Shown here in pieces: positions 48,557 to 59,193 of a stretch of DNA of 64,000 nucleotides. Each line of letters starts with the position of its first letter. The first letter of the stretch is position 1. The notes under the pieces were generated by a model. That model did not search any database. It saw only the letters and a program-made list of their open reading frames with translations, and was not told the DNA's origin. Source of the stretch: Tricholoma matsutake (Eukaryota > Basidiomycota > Agaricomycetes > Agaricales > Tricholomataceae). Both the position numbers and the translations under genes were made by a program. The stretch spans positions 5,828,001-5,892,000 of the forward strand of contig AP026550.1 of the NCBI GenBank assembly GCA_026075535.2, read 5' to 3'.

Positions 48557-49290
48557 ATGCATGCCATGCCACTCATCAATCACCCTTGCACCCTTTGCTG
48601 CAGACCTACATCAATGTGGTGTAGTCGTTGTCAGAGTGCATGGTATTGCTCGCCTGAACACCTTCATAGTGTCTGTATACCTACTCCACACGCCACTCTT
48701 CAGTACGTTCTAACTCATCTCGTCTTGCAGGATTGGTCTCGGCATCGTAAGGAGTGTATCCCCGCTGTAAACACCTCTCAGACCAGTTATAACGTTAACA
48801 TGATCGCAACTCCACCACCTGCCGAACCACAGTATATAACCGTGTCTGCGATCTTATTTTCGCCCGATGAAGGTCAACTAATTCGTTATCATCTTGCTTT
48901 TGCTTGTGCTTAGGACTTTTTTCGACAGAACGACCACGGATTATCTCTGTCAGTTGTCGACCATCTCATAAACCTTCGCAGGGGATGTGTCCGATACCGC
49001 TAGTTCAGTCCCATTTCCCCGACGGTCAAGCAGAAGGGATTGTCTTGACACAAGGCCTTAATGGAGAGCCACTTCGCTTTCCCCTTCATCTGTGGTACTC
49101 CCCCACCGCTTTACAAAAATCCGCTCCCGTCAACCGTGCAATTTATCACATCACATCTGGTGCTGCTCCGAAGCCCTGGTGTGGTTCTGTGATTGTGCTT
49201 AAATTCAATGGCTCGCGGCGACAGGGATATGCAGACGCTGGTTCGAACGACCTTCCTGCCTTGTCTGCCTATTTTCTCGCCTATAAGTAA
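48557..49290 (+). CDS. MYND-type zinc-finger protein
   Basis: The MYND finger is a zinc-binding, protein-protein interaction module. Cys/His ligands are visible: CTLCC.....MWCSRCQSAWYCSPEHLHS, then after an intron (48672-48730) DWSRHRKEC. This matches C-x2-C ... C-x2-C ... YC...H.....H...C. After a second short intron (about 48871-48911, joining DEG to LFSTERPRI) the rest is one open frame. It carries PLHLWYSPTALQKSAPVNRAIYHITSG and WCGSVIVLKFNGSRRQGYADA, a beta-rich region common to small Agaricomycete MYND proteins. About 210 residues in total. A second ATG at 48566 could be the real start. The biological role is unknown; such proteins are greatly expanded in mushrooms. Confidence 0.72.
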
Positions 49291-50181
49291 TGGACCTCTG
49301 GTCTTCAGCTGAAAGCCGTCACGGTAATCATCCTGAAGTTTGTTATCTGACATAATGCTTGTTACCTTTCGGGAAAAGGGTTTGTTGATTTTTGTCTATT
49401 AGAAGCACATAGATATTGTTTTTGCCACCATTCATTCCATGTAGCATATTCTCATTCCCCTTGCATTCCTGCTATCGTTGCATATGGTATCCGCAATCAA
49501 TAAATTATTCTCGCTGTCATTTGGATGGTAGAGCACGCGACTGGAATTTTGCACTTCTTCATGGTGATTGGAAATATTATACTGCGGGATGCCGCATCAT
49601 GTGCTTCTGATTTTTTTTCCCGAGATTCCAACTGAGATTCCCATTTTCTCATCTCTGAAAGGAAAGGCGGCACATTAATTACAAGAGGATTTGCTTCCAT
49701 CATGATCACACAGATCAGGTATGTTTCTGATCACTTTCTTCCCTGGGCGTGGGCTAGGTGGGGCGGCGCCCTCCCGCGCCTACGTCAAAAACGGAAGATT
49801 TCAATTTCTCGTTCCTATCAGTGTCATTCACAGCGAGTACGTAGGGTAGCCATGTGTAGTATCCGTGTGATTACGGCCCGCAAGTTTTCATTTTGGCCCT
49901 GACTCAGAGGCGTCAGTTGGTGCAAATATTACTATTGAAAGAATTTCTCAACAACTGTTGCTCGGCATCTGTCGCCAAGCATAGAACCGACCAATCGGCG
50001 GTAGCTGAGGCCTGAGGCCTGAGCACTGAGTACTGAGTCCTGAGGTTGCTCGAGCCTGAAAATTAGAAACGGAACTCCGAGTCGGATGCAACTCAGATGC
50101 ATATGGATAATGGCATTATCTATTAGCTCTAGTGGAAACCCTAACCCAGGTTCACAAATACTTCCGAAGTCAACTTGAACA
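49291..50181. other. Intergenic region, MYND to RRP4
   Basis: Contains the heptamer repeat at 50005-50045. Otherwise I see only unstructured sequence, including the presumed Rrp4 promoter. No gene is supported. Confidence 0.55.
50005..50045. repeat. CTGAGNN heptamer repeat, six units
   Basis: CTGAG starts at 50005, 50012, 50019, 50026, 50033 and 50040, exactly 7 bp apart, with variable last two bases. It lies 140-180 bp before the Rrp4 ATG. Confidence 0.85.
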
Positions 50182-51496
50182 ATGATATCCTTCACCTCTT
50201 TCCCCTTGCCACCTACCAACGACCGTTATCATGGGCATATACATCACCCTGATGTCGCGGAAGATGTGTTGATGGATGTCGATGATGACCAAGAATTTGG
50301 AATGGGCGCATCTAAGCTAACCTACCCTGGCGAATCACTAACGTCTTCGCAGGGGTACATGCGGTATATTATTATGGGAATCGTGCTGTTGGCGTGTATC
50401 CTCAAACATTACGTTTCAGAGGTCATGGAACGTATGTCGAAAATGAAGAAGTCGTCGCTTCCGTCGCAGGCAATGTTGAACGCGTGAATAAATTAGTTAC
50501 TGTCAGACCAGTGCGTACGAGGTGAGCTGTTAATATCTTTTGATTCCGACCGTCGACGACGTAAATTCGTTGACAGATATAACCCAGAAGTCGGGGACCT
50601 CGTGGTTGGGAGAATTACGGAGGTATGTCATATAATATAGATGTCGGACCGAATGCCCATGTAAATTCTTGTGCTATGTCACAGGTACAGCCAAAGCGTT
50701 GGAAAGTAGATGCCAACTCAAGACAAGACGCAGTATTGATGTTGTCTTCAGTCAATTTACCCGGAGGCGTTCAGGTAACGTGTGATAAATTGTTCGACAA
50801 TCAACAGCGTAATGACTTCTACCCCTCGCGTAGCGTCGTAAACTAGAGAGCGACGAGCTACAGATGCGGAGTTTCTTTGAAGAAGGTGATCTTCTCGTTG
50901 CCGAAGTCCAAGCCTTTTTTGCCGATGGTGCGATGTCTTTACATACGCGATCTTTGAAGTACGGTAAGGTGCGCTCTAAGACCACTTGACATTGTCAATT
51001 TCAGGAATCGATAGCACCCGCTTTTGGCAGCTGCGAAATGGACAGCTCGTTGTCATCCCCCCTATTCTGGTTCGCCGACTTAAATCGCACTTTATCGCCT
51101 TACCCTGTGGTGTGGATCTTATCCTTGGACTGAATGGCTACATCTGGGTTAGCAAACAAATCAAAGAGAGTGATCAGGAAGGGGAGGAAGGGTTTGATGC
51201 AGAGGCAGTGTATTCAAATCAAAACGACGTGAGTAAGGAGCGTGTCTCCATCATTTTATTATGAGATTACCCGCTCAACTGTTTACCACTTCTAGACGAT
51301 CGACGACCCGACGCGTGTCGCCATCTCTCGAGTTTCAAACATTATTCGTGTCTTAGCGTCTCACTTTGTTCCACTAACTGACACGCTATTATTAGAAGCC
51401 TATGAGTGGACAGTTGATCAAGAGGGTTATGTGAAAGATGTGCTACAAGAGGATGTGGGCGATGCACTTGTGACTACAATTACCGCAAAATTGTAA
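50182..51496 (+). CDS. RRP4: Exosome complex subunit Rrp4 (EXOSC2)
   Basis: Rrp4 is one of the three S1/KH cap proteins of the RNA exosome and guides RNA into the barrel. Start [11 protein letters not shown] at 50182. The N-terminal domain has [14 protein letters not shown], then after an intron [28 protein letters not shown] (50430-50510). The S1 domain reads [15 protein letters not shown], intron, [28 protein letters not shown] (50580-50770), intron, [25 protein letters not shown]...[14 protein letters not shown]. The KH domain begins [16 protein letters not shown] (51031) and has [17 protein letters not shown] in the position of the altered GxxG. The last exon continues [28 protein letters not shown] and ends TAA at 51494-51496. 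Six or seven exons and about 340 residues, the normal length. It converges on the Apc13-like gene, 39 bp apart. Confidence 0.9.
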
Positions 51497-51535
51497 ACAT
51501 TATGAAGAACTATTGTGATGACAAACAATGCAGAG

Positions 51536-52205
51536 CTACTCCTCGTCAGCTTCACTTTCATCCTCTTCATCCTCCTCCTCCTCCTCCTCCTCGTTGTCGT
51601 TTTCGTTTTCGTCATTCTCTTCGGCTTCCTCCTCCTCGTCCTCGTTAATGGTTTGGTCTGGGGGTATGGGTGGTGGGGCTTGGTGCTGTGGAGGTTGAGG
51701 ATTGTGATTAGCAGCCCCGCTGGCCATCTTTCTAGCTTGCATTGCCCTTTTAGCTTCCTCCTTTGCTTCGTCCACCGGCAATAAATCATCCAATGCGAGA
51801 TCTCTCCATCTGAGCGCCCCGTTTATTCCTCCTCCGGCATATCCCATGTCCTCAAATAATGCCCTTGATGAGGGGTCATATGGAGGCCGCGGTTTTGATG
51901 CAGGGTGTTTGATGTTCGTGGGATTGCCGTAAGGGTACGAGGGGTGAACCTGCGAGGGTAAGACTTACAGGAACAATACAAGTCAACAGAGCATCAACAA
52001 AAGCGCATCAAAGAAGAGCGACGTACTGTCAGAGTCATCAGGATTCGGGGGAACCATGTGGGGAGGGATGTCAAGTTCTGAAGACGAATAAATGTGTCAG
52101 CATTATATATACTGTTTTCAAAAACCAACCATCGTCCGACAGCTCTCCTTTGATATATTCTGGTGTTTCGAGAGTGTCTAGTATCTGAATATCATTCCGC
52201 GTCAT
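51536..52205 (-). CDS. Apc13-like protein (anaphase-promoting complex), candidate
   Basis: Short protein with an unusually acidic tail. Exon 1 gives MTRNDIQILDTLETPEYIKGELSDD (52205-52132), exon 2 ELDIPPHMVPPNPDDSD (52085-52035), exon 3 HPSYPYGNPTNIKHP..., then GALRWRDLALDDLLP (51815-51770), and a tail of about 45 mostly Glu/Asp/Asn residues (51640-51536). Apc13 proteins carry an N-terminal D-x-L-P-x-D-D-I-x-L/I-P-P block and, further on, a W-x-D-L-x-L block. The two blocks here (GELSDDELDIPPH and LRWRDLALDDLLP) have that order and spacing. The splice acceptor between exons 2 and 3 (GTAAG at about 51960) was chosen only to keep the frame. Other small acidic proteins could look similar, so this is a hypothesis. 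Confidence 0.42.
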
Positions 52206-52559
52206 ATGAATATAGCAGAAAGTAAGGTCCTAGAGGAAAGGATTCCAGGGTGAGAAATAACTCGAGAGTCTTGTTAGATGTTCGCTGACAGTCATTGGGA
52301 TAGACTGGTGTTCCTATCTTTCGTGTCGTTGTTGCCTCTGGCTCTAAATGTGTGGCTTCCTTGGAATATGGCTTTACCCCGTTGTTTAAATTGGCGCAAG
52401 GAGAGATTGCAGGAAACTAAATCGCGTCACGTCGTCACAGGAAGTGCTAATGCGATCACGTGTAGTGCCAAGTGTGACTATGTCACATCGCCAACATCGG
52501 TGACCCAGCCCATTTGTAGCTTGCACAACACTCTAAGGGACATACTTGAGGCATGAAAC
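52206..52559. other. Upstream region of the Apc13-like gene
   Basis: There is no supported gene. CACGTG (E-box) occurs near 52458 among several GTCAC/GTGAC words. A frame of 92 codons on the plus strand (52278-52556) has no recognisable motif. Confidence 0.45.
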
Positions 52560-52833
52560 TGGTCTTGGAATAGTTTGTACAGGGTGAAGCCAACCCCCCT
52601 GCCAAAACACAAGGCAAAACATGCAACTGCTACTCCTCCTCAAGCACCAACATCAGGCTTAGCTTTAGTAAGCAAAAATTATCAGCATGATGGTCTTAAC
52701 AAAAAATCTGGAACAGAAAATTTATTTTAGATCTGCAAACATGAAATATTGCCATATGACTCCTGCTCCTGCTCCTGCTCCCGCCCCCACTCCTGCTCCT
52801 GCTCCCACTCCCACTCCTGCTCCCACTCCTGCT
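52560..52833 (+). pseudogene. Left part of a Pro/Ala-rich ORF interrupted by insertions
   Basis: Plus-strand codons around 52583-52665 read KPTPLPKHKAKHATATPPQAP. A GTAAG donor follows at about 52670, and then at 52755 a frame of alternating Thr/Ala and Pro (MTPAPAPAP type) is encoded by CTCCTG/CTCCCA repeats. The frame runs into TAA exactly at the first bases of the inserted element (52834). The same PAPAP frame resumes right after the insertion at 59315. Function is unknown. It is probably one half of an ORF carried by an older mobile element. Confidence 0.5.
52826..52833. repeat. Target-site duplication (left), CTCCTGCT
   Basis: Repeated exactly at 59315-59322. Because both copies sit in CTCCTG-rich sequence, a chance match is possible. 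Confidence 0.5.
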
Positions 52834-53196
52834 TAAGGCAAGGCAGGGGTAGGGGTATACCCTTGTGTTTTTGGGCTAAGGGTATGAGGGGTAAGGGTAG
52901 GGGTTTGGAAGTTCATACCCTTGCATACCCCTGTACCCTTACTAAGGGTACAGGGGTATGCCAGGGGTATGCTTATGTAAGAATATCATTTGATTTTTTC
53001 AGCTACAAAGACTCATATTCAAGATTTTCATCAATTAAATTCAGATTTTGGGATTGTCCAACATGATAATGGCTTTCATATGTTAATAAGAGGTATTAAT
53101 ATGTGATATTAATAGTAAATACAATAGTTATCAACACTTTTCAAATGAATTTTGCTCTAAACATGTTGATTTTGTGCCAAACCCTTGTACCCTTGA

Positions 53197-53201
53197 CAAA
53201 C
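53197..53201. repeat. Gypsy target-site duplication (left), CAAAC
   Basis: Matches CAAAC at 59189-59193 exactly. Five bp is the usual length for Gypsy integration. Confidence 0.8.
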
Positions 53202-53626
53202 TATAAGGGCAACCTAAGCCTCTAGCAAAGGGAAATCCGAAGTTAAAATTATACTACATAATACAGGGATTGGGGACACACCTAGCAAAGGGAAATCTGA
53301 AGAGAAAACTCTAAGGATCCCCTTGCTGATGCCCAGTATATGTGAAGACAACAAAAATCAAATATAACCTAAAAATAGAAAAAGGCAGAGATAGGCGGAT
53401 CAAGGCCGCCGAATGACATCATACCAAGGGGTAGGTGTCGGAAGGGGTACTCCACCTCTAAATATAAAAGTGTCAACATGTACAAACATGATAGAAAGGG
53501 AAAATTAGTAATAAAATCCAGAAAAATCATAGAAAATGAAGAATAGAAGGAAATGAGGTGATAAAAATATAGGATGAACATAAAAAATAGGAAAAACACA
53601 CAGGGCACCCCCCTAGTCCCCTTACA
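53202..53626 (-). repeat. 3' LTR of the Gypsy element
   Basis: 425 bp; in element orientation it starts TGTAAGGGGACTAGGGGGGT and ends CCCTTATA. The purine-rich tract AGAGAGGGGGTGA lies directly before it (53627-53639 read on the minus strand) as the plus-strand primer. It contains about 58 bp (53447-53505) missing from the other LTR. Confidence 0.93.
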
Positions 53627-53721
53627 TCACCCCCTCTCTAAGATGCATCGCCCCGATGCATTCGAAATTGCATACAACCAAAGTCTGTGACTTGAATGCA
53701 ACGCGGTGCAGCAGTGTGCCA

Positions 53722-56700
53722 TCAGTGGAATTCCTTGATTAACTGAGGGGCATTCACGTCAGACTCTTCAACCCATGAGTTCTCCTCATACCCATAACCC
53801 TTCCAATGTACCAAATACTGTAGTTTTCCTTGACACAAATGGCTGTCCAAGATTGATTCAACTTCGTATTGGGGTTCTCCCTCGATCACTGTAGGTGGTG
53901 GTGGTGGGTGTGAATGGCGTCCCGGGAATGGATCTGGGGGAGCTGGAAGCAGTTTGATGACATGGAAGATGGGGTGGAGTCTGGACATGGAGGCTGGGAG
54001 GCGTAGACGATAGGCATGCATTCCAACACACTTGACAATGGGGAAAGGTCCCAAGAAGCGATGAGTGAGTTTCTTGGATGGACGTGTAGTGGAGATGTCA
54101 CTGGAGTCAAGATAAACTCGATCACCAACCTTGTACTGAGGGGTCGGGGAATGGCGCTGGTTGTAAAATTGCACCATGTCATCCTTTGCCTTTGCTAAGG
54201 CTGCCCTTGCCTCCTCCAAGCTATCCCGCATGCGTTCTGTGAACTCATTCACCGTCTCGATGTGTGAGGGAGTTTGGCAAGGTTCAAATCCCATGCATGG
54301 ATGTCATCCAGTGTCTAAGAGGAAAGGGGTCTGTTGAGTGGAAGCATGGACATGGTTGTTGTATCCGAACTCGGCCAAGGGAAGGAGATCGTCCCAATTG
54401 TCCTGGCATTCATTGACAAAGATGCAGATGAACTGCTCCAGTTCCTGGTTGACTCGCTCAGTCTGGCCATCAGTTTGTGGGTGATAAGTGGTTGAAGTGA
54501 GGAGTTTGATCCCCAGGAGTCAGTACAGCTCACGAGTGAACTCTGCCATGAACTGAGGGCCACGATCCGAGAGGAAAGCACCAGGAAGTCCATGTAATTT
54601 TCACACGTGGTGGAGGTAGAGTTGGGCGGCACCTAGGGCACTGATAGTGGTGTGAGTGGGAATGAAGTGAGCGCGTTTTCCCACTGAGTCAACTGTGCAC
54701 ATCACCGCATCAAACCTGTTTGACTCTGGTAACTCCACCACAAAGTCGACACTGATGACATCCCAATGACTCTCTGGAACAGGAAGGGGGTGTAGCTCAC
54801 CAATAGGCTTGCGACAAGGAACCTTGGTGCATAAGCAAAGGTCACAAGTGTGACAATACTGACCAATGAGCCATGACATTTGTGGCCACCAATAGTTCCG
54901 TGAGGTGAGCTCCAAGGTCTTCCAGCATCCAGGATGGCCAGCAATCTGTGAGTCATGGTGTTGGGATATGATGCGCTGGCAAAGGTCTGGGTCATTGGGA
55001 ACGTAGATGCGATCCCTGAAATACAACAAGTCCTCCTTTTCAGCCCACTCTGCCACACGTAAGGAAAGGGTTGATCCCTTCCTCAGTTCTTTAACAGCTC
55101 GGGCAACAACATCCTCATGTAAACTGCTATGGTTTGCACGATGAATGTCACATAGGATGTCCCGCTCCTCGCCCTGGGGTGCGATGCCTTCCAGTGCCCG
55201 AATGGTGAACAGGTCTGGCTGCAACAACACAATGTTTTGGTTGTCATCGCTGCCATCCCCATGGTCTGGACGTCGGGAGAGGGCATCGGTCTTCCCCAGG
55301 CTGTGACCCAGATGGTGGTGCAAGGAGAAGTCAAATCTGGATAGATACAGGGACCAACGAGCTTGACGACAGTTCAATTTCTTGGCCGTCATAAAGTACT
55401 CGAGATTCTTATGATCTGTCCAAATTTCCACCTTGTGTTGGGCACCCTCAAGGAAGTGTTGCCACTCCTCAAGTGCATGCATTATTGCCAACATCTCCTT
55501 GTCATGGATCTCATAGTTTCGCTCTACAGCACTAAGGCTTTTGGAGTAGAATGCAACAGGATGCCACTTCTGGTCCTCCGGAGACTGCTGAGACAACACA
55601 GCACCCGTCGCAAAGTCAGAACTGTTGGCTTCTACACGAAAAGGACGCGAATCATCAGCAAAGGTAAGGATGGGAGCGGAAGTGACCATCTCTTTAAGCT
55701 TTTTGAATGCCTCCTGTTGTGCATTATCCCACCTCCATGCCTCCTTTCCTGTCAAGTTGAACAGTGGTCGTGCATGATGTGAGAAGTCCTTGATAAAACA
55801 CCGGTAGAAGTTGATGAAGCCCAGGAAAGACTGCACCTCCTTCTTGTTCATGGGCGTCAGCCAAGCTGTGACCCCGTTCACCTTGATAGGATCCATCTCC
55901 ACTTGACCCTCCGAGATAATCAGGCCAAGGTACTTGATCTTGGTCTTCTTGAACTTGCATTTGTCTTGATGAAGGTAGAGTTTGTACCGTCGAAGCTGTT
56001 CTAGGATGAGGCATGTGATGCGACGGTGCTCTTCAACTGTGCGAGTGAAGATGAGGATGTCATTGAGATAGATGCAGACAACACCTTCGAGGATGAGGTC
56101 ATGAAAGATGTCGTTCATCATGGTCTGGAAGGTGGCAGGGCTATTAGTAAGGCCAAAGAACATGACAAGCGGTTCAAAAAGACCACGGTTGGTATGAAAG
56201 GCTGCCTTCCACTCATCTCCCTCCTTTATCCTCACATTATTGTAGCCCCAACAGACATCAAGCTTGGTGAAGTATCGGGCTCCACGGAGCTGGTTCATGA
56301 GTTCAGAGATGAGGGGTAGTGGGTAGCAATTTTTGACCATAATGTTGTTGAGCCTTCTGTAGTCTTGAACCAGTCGAAGTGAGCCATCCTTCTTCTTGAC
56401 AAAGAAAAAGGGAGAGGCCATGGGTGACTTTGATGGTCGAATATGTCCAGAGGCCAGGTGCTTGTCGATGAACTAGTCAAGCTGTCGTTGTTCTTCAGGA
56501 GAGAGAGGATAGACCTTGCAGGATGAAGGGGTCGCACTGGGGGTGAGTTCGATCGCATGATCCCATGGCTTGCATGCAGGAAGAGAGTTGAATGACTCCT
56601 TGGAGAACACGTCTTCAAACTCATGGAGATGAGGGAGTAAGGAATTAGTAGAGGATTTAGCAGCGTTGTTTTTGTGGAAGGCCTCGGCGAGGCATTGGGA

Positions 56701-57540
56701 TATGTTTGATGTGGCACACACCTCGTGCGATGAGTGAATCGCAGTGTAGAAGATCTGATCACCCTCCTCCACTTCCTCTGGGTCCTCATCATCATCATCT
56801 GAGTCTGGCATCAACTCAGGAACCCCTTCCAATTCCACTTCAGGTATAGGCAGGGGTCTGGCACGACACTTCTGAGTACGTCGTATTGCCGCCTTCTGTC
56901 CATGATGTTCTTGCCTGGCTTCTGTGAAACAAGTCTGACAGTGGGATGGACATCGGCTCATGGTAACCTCCCCAGTATGCCAGTCGACCTCTGGGTTATG
57001 GTCTCAAAGCCATGGATACCCCAAAATCACCTTTTGCTTTCCTAATTGAGTGACAGCAAAAAGGGCATGCTCACTATGATCTTTGTAACGGAGAACCAGG
57101 TCTACAACCTCTCGGATGGCACCAGCTTCATTTGGGGATCCATCCACGTTATACACAGGTATCGGATGCGAGAGTGAGTGAGTATTTAGGCGATGTTGTT
57201 GTGCAAGATGGGAGTTGATGAAGAGACCGGTCGCACCAGAGTCCAGGAGCGAAGAGACACTGAGTATCTGTCCAGTGTCAGTCGTCTGCAGTTCGATTGC
57301 TAGGTTCAAGGAATGTGCAGAGGGAGTGGATGCCACAATATACTTGCATGGTAGTTTATGCTCCCATGATTTAATTTTGGGATGTGGAGTAGAAGGAGAG
57401 ATGGGGAGAGCAGGTACGTCTTTAGCCAACTTCGAAGGGTCAGAGAGGGGAGCAGTCACAGAAATGGATTCATTCTCCGGGGATTCAACTGACATGACTT
57501 CAAAGTGGTTATGGACAGGCAGTGAGGGCATATGATTCAC
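53722..57540 (-). pseudogene. Gypsy pol: protease, RT, RNase H, integrase, chromodomain
   Basis: One reading frame in phase throughout, broken by stops at 57004-57006 (TGA), 56473-56475 (TAG), 54601-54603, 54520-54522 and 54304-54306 (TGA). The aspartic protease has LLDSGATG (near 57240). The reverse transcriptase has KKDGSLRLVQDYRRLN, FTKLDVCWGY, GLTNSPATFQ and IYLNDILIF, where the YxDD motif is YLND (Asn codon 56062-56064). RNase H has VEANSSDFATGAVL, where the first catalytic Asp is Asn (55624-55626). The integrase has the HHCC zinc site (HHDSQIAGHPG ... CHTCDLC, 54975-54835), VDFVVELP, SDRGPQF and YHPQTDGQTER in sequence. It ends with a GPY/F-like segment (KLTHRFLGPFPIVKCVG) and a chromodomain with YEVESILD and YLVHWKGYGYEENSWVEE (53865-53760). 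Non-functional now. Confidence 0.95.
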
Positions 57541-58679
57541 TCACTGTGAATAGGAAAATCCTGCTCCTCTACAACTTCCAACTTAATCTCCTCTGCAACT
57601 TGATCCTTCACTTCCTCAACATCTACAAGCGCCAACAAGTCTTGCAGGAGTTCATCTTGTCCCTTGGGGGTGAGCATGCAGATATCCTGATGATGGGGAC
57701 ATGCTCCAGCCTTGTGTCCAGTTTCCCCACAATGGTAGCAGAGATCCAACTTATGCACATGGCTGTGGGCTGCATCAACATCCATTGGTACTGGGACGTT
57801 GACGGCTGGTGTGGGAGTTTGACAAACAGGAATGGGGTTAGGGTGGGGAAGGCTTTTATTGAAGGTGTAGGGTGTATGAGTGGTATTCAGAGCATGGAAT
57901 GCAGCATTAAACACCACATTTGTGAGTCAGTTCTTGTCACAGAGTGAAGCAGCTTCATACCAAGCAAAGATATCATTGTCCGCTGGGCGTCCTTCCAACA
58001 TCTGTGCAATCTGGTCCTGAATTTCTCGGTTGAGCCCCCATCGGAACTTCACCACCACTGGTAACCCACTCCCATATCCTGCCATGTCCACCAAATCCTT
58101 GAACTCATTGATATAGTCATCCATGGATTGACGTCCCTGGTGGTAAGCGGATGACTCAAGTCGTGTCACTGCTTGGTGGTGTTCATTGAGGGGACAAAAG
58201 TGGCATACAAACTCAGCTCAAAAGTCACCCCAAGTAGAGAAGGGTAGAGAACCGAGTTCTTTAGTTTGACGCAGGATACGGTCCACATAGAGATAGGCAC
58301 GTTCAGATTTCATGTATGTGAAGGCCCAATAAAATTTTGCAGCCTCATCAACAAATTGATGCGACTGGAGACTGATGTATAACTCACAGGAATTAAGGAA
58401 TGCATGTCCCTGCACACGTGCACCATTAAATTCAGCAGGGGGGGACAGTTTGATCTGGGCGCATTCCTTAGTGGATGCATTTGGCAGAACATCATTGTTG
58501 GGTGCGCTTGGAGTCGTAAAGGGGGAACTATTGGTTGTAGGGTTAGTCTGGAGGGTCCTAACAAAGTTTTTGATTGTAGATTTAAGTGAGTCGATTTGTG
58601 CGCGCATTCTGGAAACGTCGCTTTCAAGCGTGTCAAAATGTTCTGATGCGTCCATGTCGCTAGGGGGCGCATTTGGCAA
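57537..58679 (-). pseudogene. Gypsy gag
   Basis: The capsid-nucleocapsid frame starts MPNAPPSDMDASEHF (58679), with a coiled N-terminus, a capsid-like region (KLSPPAEFNG; FLNSCELYISL; YHQGRQSMDDYINEFKDL) and one zinc knuckle, CYHCGETGHKAGACPHH (57745-57695). Premature TGA codons lie at 58218-58220 and 57927-57929. The natural stop (57537-57539) overlaps the start of the pol frame, which is in the -1 phase relative to gag, so pol was probably made by frameshift or reinitiation. Confidence 0.9.
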
Positions 58680-58809
58680 AAATGGCAGCGTAATAAAGGT
58701 GAGATTATCTGGAACAGTGTGTAGGGACTCTGTGGAGCTTTGGGAAGCGTTGTCCAGTCCATACCTGCCTATCTTGGGCAGTGCGTTTGCGATTTTCGGG
58801 CCTTAGGGG

Positions 58810-58819
58810 AGAGTTTTCT
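58810..58819 (-). other. Candidate self-primer binding site of the Gypsy element
   Basis: Two bases inside the 5' LTR border the element strand reads AGAAAACTCT. It is perfectly complementary to AGAGTTTTCT at 58932-58923 inside the LTR. No tRNA-like TGG start is present at the border. Confidence 0.55.
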
Positions 58820-58821
58820 AC

Positions 58822-59188
58822 TATAAGGGCAACCTAAGCCTCTAGCAAAGGGAAATCTGAAGTTAAAATTATACTACATAATACAGGGATTGGGGACACA
58901 CCTAGCAAAGGGAAATCCGAAGAGAAAACTCTAAGGATCCCCTTGCTGATGCCCAGTATATGTGAAGACGACAAAAATCAAATATAACCTAAAAATAGAA
59001 AAAGGCAGAGATAGGCAGATCAAGGCCACCGAATGACATCATACCAAGGGGTAGGTGTTGGAAGGGGTACTCCTAAAATCCGGAAAAATCATAGAAAACA
59101 AAGAATAGAAGGAAATGAGGTGAGGAAAAATATAGGACGAACATAAAAAATAGGAAAACACACAGGGCACCCCCCTAGTCCCCTTACA
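58822..59188 (-). repeat. 5' LTR of the Gypsy element
   Basis: 367 bp; same ends as the 3' LTR. It differs by a deletion of about 58 bp, a 1-bp indel and about ten positions that are almost all CpG to TpG or CpA changes. Confidence 0.93.
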
Positions 59189-59193
59189 CAAAC
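59189..59193. repeat. Gypsy target-site duplication (right), CAAAC
   Basis: Partner of 53197-53201. Confidence 0.8.

Larger units (their letters stand above)
53202..59188 (-). mobile_element. Complete Ty3/Gypsy chromovirus, decayed
   Basis: A full-length LTR retrotransposon of 5,987 bp on the minus strand. It has two LTRs (58822-59188 as 5', 53202-53626 as 3'), CAAAC duplications outside, gag (58679-57537) and a single pol frame (57540-53722) ordered protease, reverse transcriptase, RNase H, integrase, chromodomain, which defines a chromovirus. Seven premature stops and two changed catalytic Asp residues make it dead. Its structure is otherwise complete, so it inserted as an active element. 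It landed inside a MITE. Confidence 0.95.

Noticed and set aside
51515..51784. Leu/Val-rich plus-strand ORF (89 aa) as a membrane protein
   Set aside because: It is the antisense shadow of the Glu/Asp tail of the Apc13-like gene.
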